The notes beneath the pieces were generated by a model that was not told where the DNA came from, searched no databases, and worked only from the letters and a program-made list of their open reading frames with translations. Below are positions 25,265-33,074 of a stretch of DNA of 55,405 nt, piece by piece. Each line of letters begins with the position of its first letter. The stretch's first letter is position 1. The position numbers were made by a program, and so were the translations under genes. The DNA lies in contig JAPDDQ010000049.1 of assembly GCA_027587225.1 (NCBI GenBank), forward strand, positions 1 through 55,405, written 5' to 3'. The stretch comes from Solirubrobacter taibaiensis (lineage in GTDB: Bacteria; Actinomycetota; Thermoleophilia; Solirubrobacterales; Solirubrobacteraceae).

Positions 25265-25576
25265 GTGACAGAGCCGACGATCATCGCTCCCGACGAGGAG
25301 CTCGACATCTCGACCGTCGACACCTTCCGTGCGGAGCTGCAACGCGCCATCGAGAACAGCACCCACGGCCTCGTCGTCGACCTGAGCGAGGTCGGCTTCA
25401 TCGACTCCACCGGGCTCTCGGCGATCCTGCACGCCAACTCCAAGCTCGAGCGCGACGGGCGCCGCCTCGCCATCGTCGCGCCCCGCGGGACGGCGGCCGC
25501 GATGCTCTTCACGCTGTCGGGCCTGCGCTCCGAGCTCCACATCTACGACTCCACCCGCTCCGCCCTGCGCAGCTGA
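25265..25576 (+). CDS. STAS-domain anti-sigma factor antagonist
   Basis: 103 residues spanning a single SpoIIAA/RsbV-like STAS domain. It contains LDISTVDTFRAEL, VVDLSEVGFIDSTGLSAIL with the phosphorylatable Ser48, and the C-terminal LSGLRSELHIY. GTG 25265 is chosen because family members begin at this point; an in-frame start at 25214 would add 17 residues. It could be the missing antagonist for the HATPase/PP2C protein at 9090 or for another partner switch elsewhere. It lies 27 bp upstream of rarA. Confidence 0.88.
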   Translation: MTEPTIIAPDEELDISTVDTFRAELQRAIENSTHGLVVDLSEVGFIDSTGLSAILHANSKLERDGRRLAIVAPRGTAAAMLFTLSGLRSELHIYDSTRSALRS

Positions 25577-25603
25577 GCGCGGAGTCGTCGGCACCGGGGC
25601 CTA

Positions 25604-26875
25604 GTGTGGTCCCAGGTGCTGCTCTTCGACGAACCCGAACCTCCCGTCTCGCCGCTGGCGCCGTTGGCCGAGCGGATGCGCCCGCGCACGCTCGACGAGG
25701 TCGTCGGTCAGCGCGACATCACCGATACGGGCGGCACGCTGCGCCGCGCGCTCGCCGAGGGCAAACCGCACAGCCTGATCCTCTGGGGCCCGCCCGGCAC
25801 CGGCAAGACCACGATCGCGCAGGCGATCGCGCGCGAGAGCGACGCGGCCTACGAGTCGATCAACGCGGTCACCGACGGGATCGCCGACCTGCGCAAGGTC
25901 ATCACCCGCGCGAAGGAGCGGCGCGGCCACGGGCAGGCGACGCTGTTCTTCATCGACGAGATCGCCCGCTGGTCGAAGTCCCAGCAGGACGCGCTGCTCC
26001 CGCACGTGGAGGACGGCACGATCACGCTGATCGGCGCCACGACCGAGCATCCCGGGCACGAGATCGTCCGCGCGTTGCGGTCGCGGCTGAAGATCTACAC
26101 GCTCACGCCGCACACGGACGAGGATCTGCGCGAGATCATCCGGCGCGCGCTGACCGACCCCGAGCGCGGCCTCGGCGCGGCGGACTATTCGCTCACCGAT
26201 CCCGCGCTGGCCCGGCTGCTGGTGCACGCCGACGGCGACGCGCGCACGGCGCTCAACGCGCTCCAGGACGCCGCCACCACGCTCCCCGCCGGCGGGGAGA
26301 TCGACGAGGCGCACCTGATGGCCGCCCTCGGCGCGCGGCCCGGCACCTACAGCCGCAAGGACGAGTACTACGCGATCATCAGCGCGCTGATCAAGAGCAT
26401 CCGCGGGTCCAACACCGACGCATCGCTGTATTGGCTGGCGCGGCTCAAGCACGGCGGGGCAGACCCGAAGGTCGTGGCGCGCCGGCTGATCGTCGCGGCC
26501 GGCGAGGAGATCGGCACCGCCGCTCCTGGCGCGATCGCGATCGCGAACTCCGGGTTCGACGCCGTCGAGCGCGTCGGTGCGCCCGAGTGCTGGATTCCGC
26601 TCGCCGCCGTCACGAGCTATCTCGCGCAGTCCCCGAAGAGCTGGGCTGCGTACCACGGGCTCAAGGCGGCTGAGGCGCTCGTCGCGGCCACGCCCGCCTA
26701 TCCCGTGCCGCCGCAGCTGCGCAACGCGGCCACCGCCGTGGACGAGCAGCTCGGGCACGGCAAGGGCTACATCCACGCTTCCCAGCCCGGCGGCGACCGG
26801 GTCGAGTTCCTGCCGGACGCGTTGCGCGGACGCAAGCTCTACCGCCCCTCAGGGTCTGGCCGCGACCAACCCTGA
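25604..26875 (+). CDS. rarA: RarA/MgsA-family AAA+ ATPase (replication-associated recombination protein A)
   Basis: 423 residues. RPRTLDEVVGQ is followed by Walker A GPPGTGKTT, Walker B LFFIDEI and sensor IGATTEHP. The MgsA C-terminal tetramerisation region (DEYYAIISALIKSIRGSNTD, AGEEIGTA, YPVPPQLRNA) completes it. Length and motif order match RarA, which acts at stalled replication forks with SSB and RecQ. The start is GTG 25604 (MWSQVLLFDEP); the N-terminal QVLLFDEP resembles the short tail that precedes the AAA core in this family. Confidence 0.95.
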   Translation: MWSQVLLFDEPEPPVSPLAPLAERMRPRTLDEVVGQRDITDTGGTLRRALAEGKPHSLILWGPPGTGKTTIAQAIARESDAAYESINAVTDGIADLRKVITRAKERRGHGQATLFFIDEIARWSKSQQDALLPHVEDGTITLIGATTEHPGHEIVRALRSRLKIYTLTPHTDEDLREIIRRALTDPERGLGAADYSLTDPALARLLVHADGDARTALNALQDAATTLPAGGEIDEAHLMAALGARPGTYSRKDEYYAIISALIKSIRGSNTDASLYWLARLKHGGADPKVVARRLIVAAGEEIGTAAPGAIAIANSGFDAVERVGAPECWIPLAAVTSYLAQSPKSWAAYHGLKAAEALVAATPAYPVPPQLRNAATAVDEQLGHGKGYIHASQPGGDRVEFLPDALRGRKLYRPSGSGRDQP

Positions 26876-26897
26876 GGCAAAGATTGGGGTGGAATTA

Positions 26898-26921
26898 GGG
26901 GTCGCCCCTGATGTCAGGGGA
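26898..26921. terminator. double-hairpin element between convergent rarA and ilvD
   Basis: AGGGG-TCG-CCCCT (26898-26910) shares its right arm with the perfect palindrome CCCCTGA-TG-TCAGGGG (26906-26921), giving two mutually exclusive GC-rich stems. It lies 22 bp after the rarA stop and 111 bp before the ilvD stop. No T run follows. It is a candidate bidirectional terminator. The rest of the 156-bp gap shows no gene I can support. Confidence 0.45.
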
Positions 26922-27031
26922 CCCTTGACCCAGCAGTATGCGGGTCATGCTCACGACTCCACCACGGACGGCGCCTCGGCCCCGGCTTCAGCGCCGGGAC
27001 CGCGTGCCGGAGCCTTCCGACGAAGCGCCCG

Positions 27032-28897
27032 CTACGTGCTTGTCGCGCGCACGCGCTCCTCGATGAGGGAGACGTCGCGCACCGCGCCGCGGTCGGCCGA
27101 GGTGGCCATCGCGGCGTACGCCCGCAGCGCGGGGGAGACCACCCGGTCACGACCGACCGGGACGTAGTCGGTGATCGCCTCCCGGCGCTCCTGCAGCTCG
27201 GCGTCGGTGACCGCCAGCTCGATCGTGCGGTTCGGGATGTCGATGTTGATCGTGTCGCCCTCTTCCACGAGGGCAATCGCGCCACCCGCCGCCGCCTCGG
27301 GCGAGACGTGGCCGATCGAGAGGCCGCTCGTGCCGCCGCTGAACCGCCCGTCGGTGATCAGCGCGCACGCCTTGCCGAGCCCGCGGCCCTTGAGGTAGGA
27401 CGTCGGGTAGAGCATCTCCTGCATGCCCGGCCCGCCCTTCGGTCCTTCGTAGCGGATGACGATCACGTCGCCTTCGCGCACACCGCCGCTCAGGATCAGC
27501 TCCACCGCCGCGTCCTGGGACTCCACGACCCGCGCCGGGCCGGAGAACTTCAGGATCGACTCGTCGACGCCGGCCGTCTTGACGACGCAGCCGTCGAGCG
27601 CGATGTTGCCGTAGAGGATCGCGAGCCCGCCGTCCTTGGAGTGCGCGTGCTCGACGTCGCGGATGCAGCCCTCGGCCGCGTCCGTGTCCAGCGTCTCCCA
27701 GCGCTCGGACTGGCTGAACGCGGTCGCGGAGCGCACGCAGCCCGGGGCGGCGTGGAAGAGCTCGACCGCCACCTCGGTGGCGTTGCCGCTGCGGATGTCC
27801 CAGTCGGCCAGCCACTGCTCGAAGGAGTCGGTGTGGACGGTCTTGACGTCCGTGTTGAGCAGTCCGGCGCGGTGCAGCTCGCCGAGGATGCGGGGGATGC
27901 CGCCCGCGCGGTGGCAGTCCTCCATCAGGTAGGTGCCGTTCGGCGCGAGCTTGGACAGGCACGGCACGCGGCGCGAGATCTCGTCGATGTCCTGCATCGT
28001 GAACTCGAGCTCGGCTTCCTGCGCGGCGGCCAGCAGGTGCAGCACGGTGTTGGTCGAGCCGCCCATCGCGACATCAAGCGCCATCGCGTTCTCGAACGCC
28101 TCGCGGGTCGCGATCGCGCGCGGGAGCAGCGACTCGTCGCCGTCGTAGTAGTACCGCTGCGTGATGTCCACCACCGCGTGGCCCGCCGCCTCGTAGAGGG
28201 CCTTGCGCGCGGTGTGCGTGGCCAGCGTGGAGCCGTTGCCGGGGAGCGCGAGGCCGAGCGCCTCCGTCAGGCAGTTCATCGAGTTCGCGGTGAACATGCC
28301 CGAGCAGGAGCCGCACGTCGGGCACGCGGACTCCTCGATGATCGCGATGTCCTCGTCGGACACCTGGTCGGCGACGGCATCAGAGATTGCCGTGATGAGG
28401 TTCACGCGCGTACGCACCGTCCCGTCGACCAGGACGGCCGTGCCGCCCTCCATCGGGCCGCCGGACACGAACACCGTCGGGATGTTCAGCCGCAGCGCCG
28501 CGTTGAGCATCCCGGGCGTGATCTTGTCGCAGTTGGAGATGCAGATCAGCGCGTCGGCGCAGTGCGCGTTGACCATGTACTCGACGCTGTCGGCGATCAG
28601 GTCACGGCTCGGCAGCGAGTAGAGCATCCCGCCGTGGCCCATGGCGATGCCGTCGTCGACCGCGATCGTGTTGAACTCGCGCGGGATGCCGCCCGCCGCG
28701 ATGATCGCGTCCGCGACGATCTCGCCCACCGGCTTCAGGTGCGTGTGGCCGGGGACGAACTGCGTGTAGCTGTTGGCTACCGCGATGATCGGCTTCTTTC
28801 CGAGGTCGTCCTTCTCGACGCCCGCGGCGCGCAGGAGCGCGCGGGCGCCGGCCATGTTGCGGCCGTGGGTGACGGTTCGGGAGCGCAGCTCGGGCAT
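27032..28897 (-). CDS. ilvD: dihydroxy-acid dehydratase
   Basis: 621 residues, full length. IlvD/Edd signatures include SNCDKITPGM, the Cys-rich CPTCGSCSGMFTANSM, PGNGSTLATH and the C-terminal GRFSGGTSGLSIGH. Together these place the Fe-S cluster ligands and active-site Ser expected for the enzyme. It dehydrates 2,3-dihydroxy-3-methylvalerate and -isovalerate in isoleucine/valine (and pantothenate) synthesis. Its ATG lies 17 bp from the divergent TetR-type start, and an 18-bp palindrome between them suggests shared control. No other ilv gene is present here. Confidence 0.96.
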   Translation of the reverse strand: MPELRSRTVTHGRNMAGARALLRAAGVEKDDLGKKPIIAVANSYTQFVPGHTHLKPVGEIVADAIIAAGGIPREFNTIAVDDGIAMGHGGMLYSLPSRDLIADSVEYMVNAHCADALICISNCDKITPGMLNAALRLNIPTVFVSGGPMEGGTAVLVDGTVRTRVNLITAISDAVADQVSDEDIAIIEESACPTCGSCSGMFTANSMNCLTEALGLALPGNGSTLATHTARKALYEAAGHAVVDITQRYYYDGDESLLPRAIATREAFENAMALDVAMGGSTNTVLHLLAAAQEAELEFTMQDIDEISRRVPCLSKLAPNGTYLMEDCHRAGGIPRILGELHRAGLLNTDVKTVHTDSFEQWLADWDIRSGNATEVAVELFHAAPGCVRSATAFSQSERWETLDTDAAEGCIRDVEHAHSKDGGLAILYGNIALDGCVVKTAGVDESILKFSGPARVVESQDAAVELILSGGVREGDVIVIRYEGPKGGPGMQEMLYPTSYLKGRGLGKACALITDGRFSGGTSGLSIGHVSPEAAAGGAIALVEEGDTINIDIPNRTIELAVTDAELQERREAITDYVPVGRDRVVSPALRAYAAMATSADRGAVRDVSLIEERVRATST

Positions 28898-28909
28898 GTC
28901 GGTAAGGTA

Positions 28910-28927
28910 GCGGAATGGCCATTCCGC
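28910..28927. promoter_or_regulatory. 18-bp perfect palindrome, candidate TetR operator
   Basis: GCGGAATGGCCATTCCGC is a perfect inverted repeat that includes the start codon of the TetR-type gene (ATG 28915) and lies 13 bp upstream of the divergent ilvD start. A bound repressor there would block both genes. The ATGGCCATTCCGCC portion is also coding (MAIPP), so chance codon content partly explains the right arm. Confidence 0.5.
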
Positions 28928-29463
28928 CGTGGGCCGACTTGACGGTCGACGAGAAGCGCACGCGGACGCTCGCCGTCGCCGACGACCTGTTCGCCCGGGA
29001 AGGGCTCGACGTCGCGATGCCGGTGCTGGCCGCCGCCATCGGCGTGGGGGTGGGGAGCATCTACCGCCAGGTCGGGGCCAAGGAGGACGTGATCGACGCG
29101 CTCGTGATCACGCGGGCGCACGCGTTGGTGGAGCGGTTCTCCGCGGCGTTGGAGGAGGCCGACGCCTGGGCGGCGCTGGAGCGCGCGACCTACACGACCG
29201 CGCAGGACGGCGCCACCGACTTCCTCTCCCAGACGGCCTGGGACGACGCTGCTTCGCGTCGCCCGGCCGTGGCCGAGGCCCGCCAGGCGGCCACCGACGC
29301 GCTGGAGGCGCTGGTGGAGCGCGCCCGGCCATGGCTCCGCGACGACGCCACCCACGAGGACCTGCGGCTCGTCTTCAAATCCACCCGGGAAGCGGGCCAG
29401 CTCGATCCGGAGGGCGCCCGCCGGCTGGCCGAGCTCGTCCTCCGAGGCATGCGCCGAACCTAA
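28915..29463 (+). CDS. TetR-family transcriptional regulator
   Basis: 182 residues. The N-terminal TetR helix-turn-helix spans about residues 12-58 (RTLAVADDLFAREGLDVAMP, VGVGSIYRQVGAKEDVIDAL), followed by an all-helical ligand/dimer domain. It is divergent from ilvD with 17 bp between start codons and a palindrome over the start, so autoregulation and control of ilvD are plausible. The TAA stop is supplied by the left arm of a dispersed 25-bp palindrome. The ligand is unknown. Confidence 0.88.
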   Translation: MAIPPWADLTVDEKRTRTLAVADDLFAREGLDVAMPVLAAAIGVGVGSIYRQVGAKEDVIDALVITRAHALVERFSAALEEADAWAALERATYTTAQDGATDFLSQTAWDDAASRRPAVAEARQAATDALEALVERARPWLRDDATHEDLRLVFKSTREAGQLDPEGARRLAELVLRGMRRT

Positions 29464-29484
29464 AGAGGGACTGTCCCTCTTTAG
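29460..29484. repeat. 25-bp perfect palindrome, copy 2
   Basis: Same element as at 12348: 12-bp arms around a single T, here perfect. It sits directly at the end of the TetR-type gene, and the TAA at 29461-29463 is that gene's stop codon. It precedes the universal stress protein gene by 44 bp and may separate the two transcripts. Confidence 0.85.
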
Positions 29485-29528
29485 ATTCGCGCGGCGCGGC
29501 GCGGCGGCGTCCTTGTAGGTTGGAAGGC

Positions 29529-30455
29529 ATGGCCGCCGCTCAGCTCGCCATCGCCTACGACGGATCGCCCAGCGCGGCGACCGCGGTCCGCACCGCCGCT
29601 GCGCTGTTCGCCGGCGCGCGGGCGAAGATCGTGACCGTGCCCGCACCGTTGCCGCACGGCGTGCAGGGCGCTTCGCGCTTTCTGATGAGCGTCCCGTCCG
29701 GGACGCTCGATCGCGCACTGACGGAGATCTCCGAGCGGACGGCCGAGGAAGCGGGCACGATCGCCGCTGAAGGGGTCCGACACGCCGACGGGCTGGAGGC
29801 GGAGCCGCTCGTCACCCGCCCGCACTCGCCCACTTGGGAAGCGCTGCTGGAGGCTGCCCGCGGCACCGACGTGCTCATCTGTGGGGCGCGCGGCCGCAGC
29901 GACTTCGCGCGCACGATCCTCGGCTCGACCTCCACGAGCCTGCTCCACCACGCCGACCTCCCGTTGCTGGTCATCCCCGATGACGTGGGCCCGCTCGAAG
30001 GTCCCATCGTCGTCGCCTACGACGGCTCACCGGCGGCCGATGCCGCGATCGACGTCGCGGGCCGCCTGTTGCCCGGCCGCGCGGCGGTCGTCGTGAACGT
30101 CTACGAGTCCCAATACCGCGACAGCCGCGCCGTCCGGGCGCTCGCCCGCGGTGAAGTGGGGGAGATCGTGCAGGCGCTCGACCAGGCCCTCACCGAGGAG
30201 GCCGCGGCGACGACGCAGCAGGGCGTGGCGCGCGCGCAGGCCGCCGGGCTCGACGCGACGGGCGAGACGATCGAGGCTTCCAAAGGCGTCTGGCGCACGA
30301 TCACGGCGCTGGTTCACGACCGCGGCGCGGCCCTCGTCGTCACGGGCTCCCGCGGGATCGGCGGCGCCCGCTCCGTCCTGATCGGCTCGGTCTCCTCGGG
30401 CCTCGTCGGCCACGCCGACACGCCCGTCCTGGTCGCGCACGCGCCCGAAATCTAA
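29529..30455 (+). CDS. tandem-domain universal stress protein (UspA family)
   Basis: 308 residues from ATG 29529 (GGAAGG just upstream). It has two Usp domains: domain 1 (QLAIAYDGSPSAATA ... GARGRSDFARTILGSTS) and domain 2 (IVVAYDGSPAADAA ... TGSRGIGGARSVLIGSVS). Both carry the G-x2-G-x9-G-[ST] ATP-binding signature, so nucleotide binding is likely. It is cytosolic. Such proteins respond to starvation, redox or dormancy signals. The stop codon lies inside copy 3 of the dispersed palindrome. Confidence 0.92.
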   Translation: MAAAQLAIAYDGSPSAATAVRTAAALFAGARAKIVTVPAPLPHGVQGASRFLMSVPSGTLDRALTEISERTAEEAGTIAAEGVRHADGLEAEPLVTRPHSPTWEALLEAARGTDVLICGARGRSDFARTILGSTSTSLLHHADLPLLVIPDDVGPLEGPIVVAYDGSPAADAAIDVAGRLLPGRAAVVVNVYESQYRDSRAVRALARGEVGEIVQALDQALTEEAAATTQQGVARAQAAGLDATGETIEASKGVWRTITALVHDRGAALVVTGSRGIGGARSVLIGSVSSGLVGHADTPVLVAHAPEI

Positions 30456-30476
30456 AGCGGGACTGTCCCTCTTTAG
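30452..30476. repeat. 25-bp palindrome, copy 3 (one mismatch)
   Basis: Same element as at 12348 and 29460 with one substitution in the left arm (C at 30458), leaving an 11/12 pairing stem. The TAA at 30453-30455 ends the universal stress protein gene. The convergent LuxR gene stops 13 bp further on. Confidence 0.8.
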
Positions 30477-30488
30477 GTTCGCGTCGGT

Positions 30489-31580
30489 TCAGGCGGCTTC
30501 GGCGTGGATGGCGGCGCTGAGCCCGTCGAAGTGGTGATCGGCGAACATCTTGGCGACGAGCTCGCCGCGGCTGCCCACGCCGACCTTCTCGTACACGGCC
30601 TTCAGGTGGTCCTGGACGGTGTAGCGCGAGAGGTGTAGCTCGCGCGCGATCTCGCTCGTCGTGAGGCCCCGGGCCAGTGCGCGCGTGACGTCCAGCTCCC
30701 GCGGCGTGAGCTCGTAGGCGTCGACGATCAGTGGCGCGACCTCGCTCGCCTTCGCCGGCTCGATCACGACCGCGGTCGCGTCGCCGGTGTGCAGGCGGGA
30801 GGCGTGGATGAGCAGGAACACGCCACTGTGGGTGCGCGCGAGCGCGCGGCTGGCCTGCCCGCGCGCGCGGGCCTCGGCGGCGGCGACCATCACCTCGCTC
30901 GGCACGCTGGCGCCGAGCGCCGGGTCGACCAGCGGATAGGCGGTGTCGATCTCGTCGAACCAGGCGAAGGCCTCGGGCGTGGCGGTCTGCACGCGGCCAT
31001 CGCCGTCGACGATCGCCATCCCCGGTCCGCGCCGCGCGTCGGTCTTCGCCGGGTGGGAGACGAGCGAAGCCCGCAGCGCGCGGCCGACGACCGGCGCCAT
31101 CGTCTCCACGAACGCCACCTCGTCATCGTTGAACCCGCGCGTCGTCCCGGCGCGGTTGAGATGCAGGATGCCCCAGGTGTGGCCGCCGGCGCGCAGCGAC
31201 GCGCGCAACTCGGCGTCGGAATCCATGTGCGTCCGGAACTCCCGCCAGCGAGCGCTGCGTTCGGGGCGCCCACCGGTGGCGGCGTGCAGGTCGGCCACCG
31301 CGCGCGGCCCGCGCGCGAGGTCCTCGAACTGGTTGAAGTCCGGCACCTCGAACTCGTACTCCCAGAACGGCCGGCACACCGACTGCGGCATGTCGTGCAC
31401 GATCCCGGCGCCCATCGCGAGCCCGGTCTGCGGGTCGGTCGCGGCCATGAAGAGCGCGTCGATCGGCATCGCCGCGCGCAGCTCCGCGGAGATCGCGTCG
31501 AGGAGGGGCCGGGCGGGAAGCTGCTCGCCGGCGAGGGCGTCGATCCGGCGTGCCGCTCGCGCAAAGGGGCTCGCTGTCAT
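30489..31580 (-). CDS. LuxR-type transcriptional regulator with GAF-like sensor domain
   Basis: 363 residues from ATG 31580. The N-terminal half (about 15-190) looks like a GAF-type ligand domain. A PAS-like segment follows (MAIVDGDGRVQTATPEAFAWF), and the C-terminal LuxR helix-turn-helix contains LTPRELDVTRALARGLTTSE and YTVQDHLKAVYEKVGVGSR. It is cytosolic. The FAD-linked oxidase gene is divergent 166 bp away, so it could be a target. No promoter motif is evident, apart from a stem ACCCCC/GGGGGT at 31659-31679 in the gap. Confidence 0.85.
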   Translation of the reverse strand: MTASPFARAARRIDALAGEQLPARPLLDAISAELRAAMPIDALFMAATDPQTGLAMGAGIVHDMPQSVCRPFWEYEFEVPDFNQFEDLARGPRAVADLHAATGGRPERSARWREFRTHMDSDAELRASLRAGGHTWGILHLNRAGTTRGFNDDEVAFVETMAPVVGRALRASLVSHPAKTDARRGPGMAIVDGDGRVQTATPEAFAWFDEIDTAYPLVDPALGASVPSEVMVAAAEARARGQASRALARTHSGVFLLIHASRLHTGDATAVVIEPAKASEVAPLIVDAYELTPRELDVTRALARGLTTSEIARELHLSRYTVQDHLKAVYEKVGVGSRGELVAKMFADHHFDGLSAAIHAEAA

Positions 31581-31745
31581 ATCCGCGGGACCGTACGGAG
31601 CGGACCGGGCGGGCCGGAAGGCGGCTACCACCACCCCTGCGAGGAGGCTGACCGTCCCACCCCCTCAAACGCGGGGGGTCGCTCGTCCGAAGTTCCCGGT
31701 GTTCGCGGGATCGACGCAGGGCCGCCAAAACCGGACCATCGCCGG

Positions 31746-33074
31746 ATGCTCTCCGCGACGCTCCCCTCGCTCTCCGCCGGCTTCGTCCTCCCGGGCGACC
31801 CCAGCTGGGATCACGCCCGCTCCGGCTTCAACCTCACGCTCGACCAGCACCCCGCCGCCGTCGCGCTGCCCGCCGACGCGCGCGACGTCGCCGCCGCGGT
31901 CAACTACGCCCGCGCCGCCGGGTGGCGCGTCGCGCCCCAGGCCACCGGCCACAACCAGGGCCCGCTGGGCGATCTCGAGGGCACGCTCCTGCTGAACGTC
32001 AGCGGCCTGCAGGAGGTGCGGGTCGATCCCGGCGCGCGCCGGGTGCGTGTCGGCGCGGGTGTCAAGTGGGAGCGGGTCGTCGGGCGCCTGAACGCCTACG
32101 GGCTCGCGGGCCTGCACGGCTCCTCGCCCGATGTCGGGATCGCGGGCTACTCACTCGGCGGCGGCATCGGCTGGCTCTCGCGCAAGTACGGCATGCAGGC
32201 CAACGCGGTCACCGCGTTCGAACTCGTGCTGGCCGACGGCCGGCTCGTGCGCACGGACCCCGACCATCACCCGGACCTGTTCTGGGCACTGCGTGGCGGC
32301 GGCGGGAACTTCGGCGTGGTGACCGCGATCGAGTTCGAGGTCAAGCCCGTCGACCAGCTCTACGCCGGCGCGCTGTTCTTCGAGGCCGAGCGCTCCGGCG
32401 ACATGCTGGACGCCTGGACCGCGCTGCTCCCGCACCTGCCCGAGGAGCTGATGTCGTGGGCGTCGATCATCCACTTCCCGCCGATCCCGGACGTGCCCGA
32501 GTTCGCCCGTGGTCGCTCACTCGCCGTGATCATGGCCGCTCACCTCGGCAGCGAGGCCGAAGGCCGGGACCTGCTGGCCCCGCTGCGCGCGCTCGGCCCG
32601 GTCCGCGACACGTTCGCGATGGTCCCGCCGATCGTGCTCTCCGACCTCGCCATGGACCCGCTCGACCCGCTCCCGTTCCAGCTCTCGCACGGACTCGTGG
32701 ACGCGCTGCCGGTGGACGCGATGGTGGCGGCGAGCGAGACGCTCACGCTGGTGCAGTTCCGCCACATGGGCGGCGCGCTGGCCCGCGAGACCCCCGGCGC
32801 CGGCGCCCGCGCGACGCTCCCGGGCGAGATCTGCGCGATGGCCCTCGGCGTCGTGATGGATGAGGAATCCGGCCGCGCGGTACGCGGCGCGCTGCACGCG
32901 TTCGACGCCGCGCTGCGCCCGCACCGCGCCGGCGACTACCCGAACTTCGTCGAGGAGCCGTCCGACGCGAGCGGCTTCTTCGCGCCCGGGGTGTGGCAGC
33001 GCCTGCGCGAGGTCAAGGGCCGCTTCGACCCGACCGACCTCTTCGCCGGCAACCACCACATCCCGCCCGCTTAG
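31746..33074 (+). CDS. FAD-binding (BBE/berberine-bridge type) oxidoreductase
   Basis: 442 residues. The FAD_binding_4 domain spans about residues 30-210, with ATGHNQG (the His position used for covalent FAD in this family) and IAGYSLGGGIGWLSRKYG. The C-terminal BBE motif is YPNFVEEP and NHHIPP. The second flavin-linking Cys seen in bicovalent enzymes is Ser here (GSSPDVG), so monocovalent attachment is likely. It has no signal peptide. Members oxidise sugars or alkaloid-like alcohols, and the substrate is unknown. Its stop overlaps the convergent binding-protein stop (TTAG). Confidence 0.9.
   Translation: MLSATLPSLSAGFVLPGDPSWDHARSGFNLTLDQHPAAVALPADARDVAAAVNYARAAGWRVAPQATGHNQGPLGDLEGTLLLNVSGLQEVRVDPGARRVRVGAGVKWERVVGRLNAYGLAGLHGSSPDVGIAGYSLGGGIGWLSRKYGMQANAVTAFELVLADGRLVRTDPDHHPDLFWALRGGGGNFGVVTAIEFEVKPVDQLYAGALFFEAERSGDMLDAWTALLPHLPEELMSWASIIHFPPIPDVPEFARGRSLAVIMAAHLGSEAEGRDLLAPLRALGPVRDTFAMVPPIVLSDLAMDPLDPLPFQLSHGLVDALPVDAMVAASETLTLVQFRHMGGALARETPGAGARATLPGEICAMALGVVMDEESGRAVRGALHAFDAALRPHRAGDYPNFVEEPSDASGFFAPGVWQRLREVKGRFDPTDLFAGNHHIPPA

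Noticed and set aside
26948..27067. Possible 39-residue peptide between rarA and ilvD (ATG 26948)
   Set aside because: Arg/Pro-rich composition, no ribosome-binding site and extension into the ilvD 3' end; no support beyond an open frame.
31659..31679. Stem ACCCCC...GGGGGT between the LuxR and FAD-oxidase genes
   Set aside because: It lies between divergent starts, so it is not a terminator. It is too simple in sequence to call an operator.
22291..33074. Overlapping convergent stop codons (CTAG at 22291-22294, TTAG at 33071-33074) as a special signal
   Set aside because: They reflect genome compaction; stop codons containing TAG naturally overlap on opposite strands. No further conserved sequence surrounds them.
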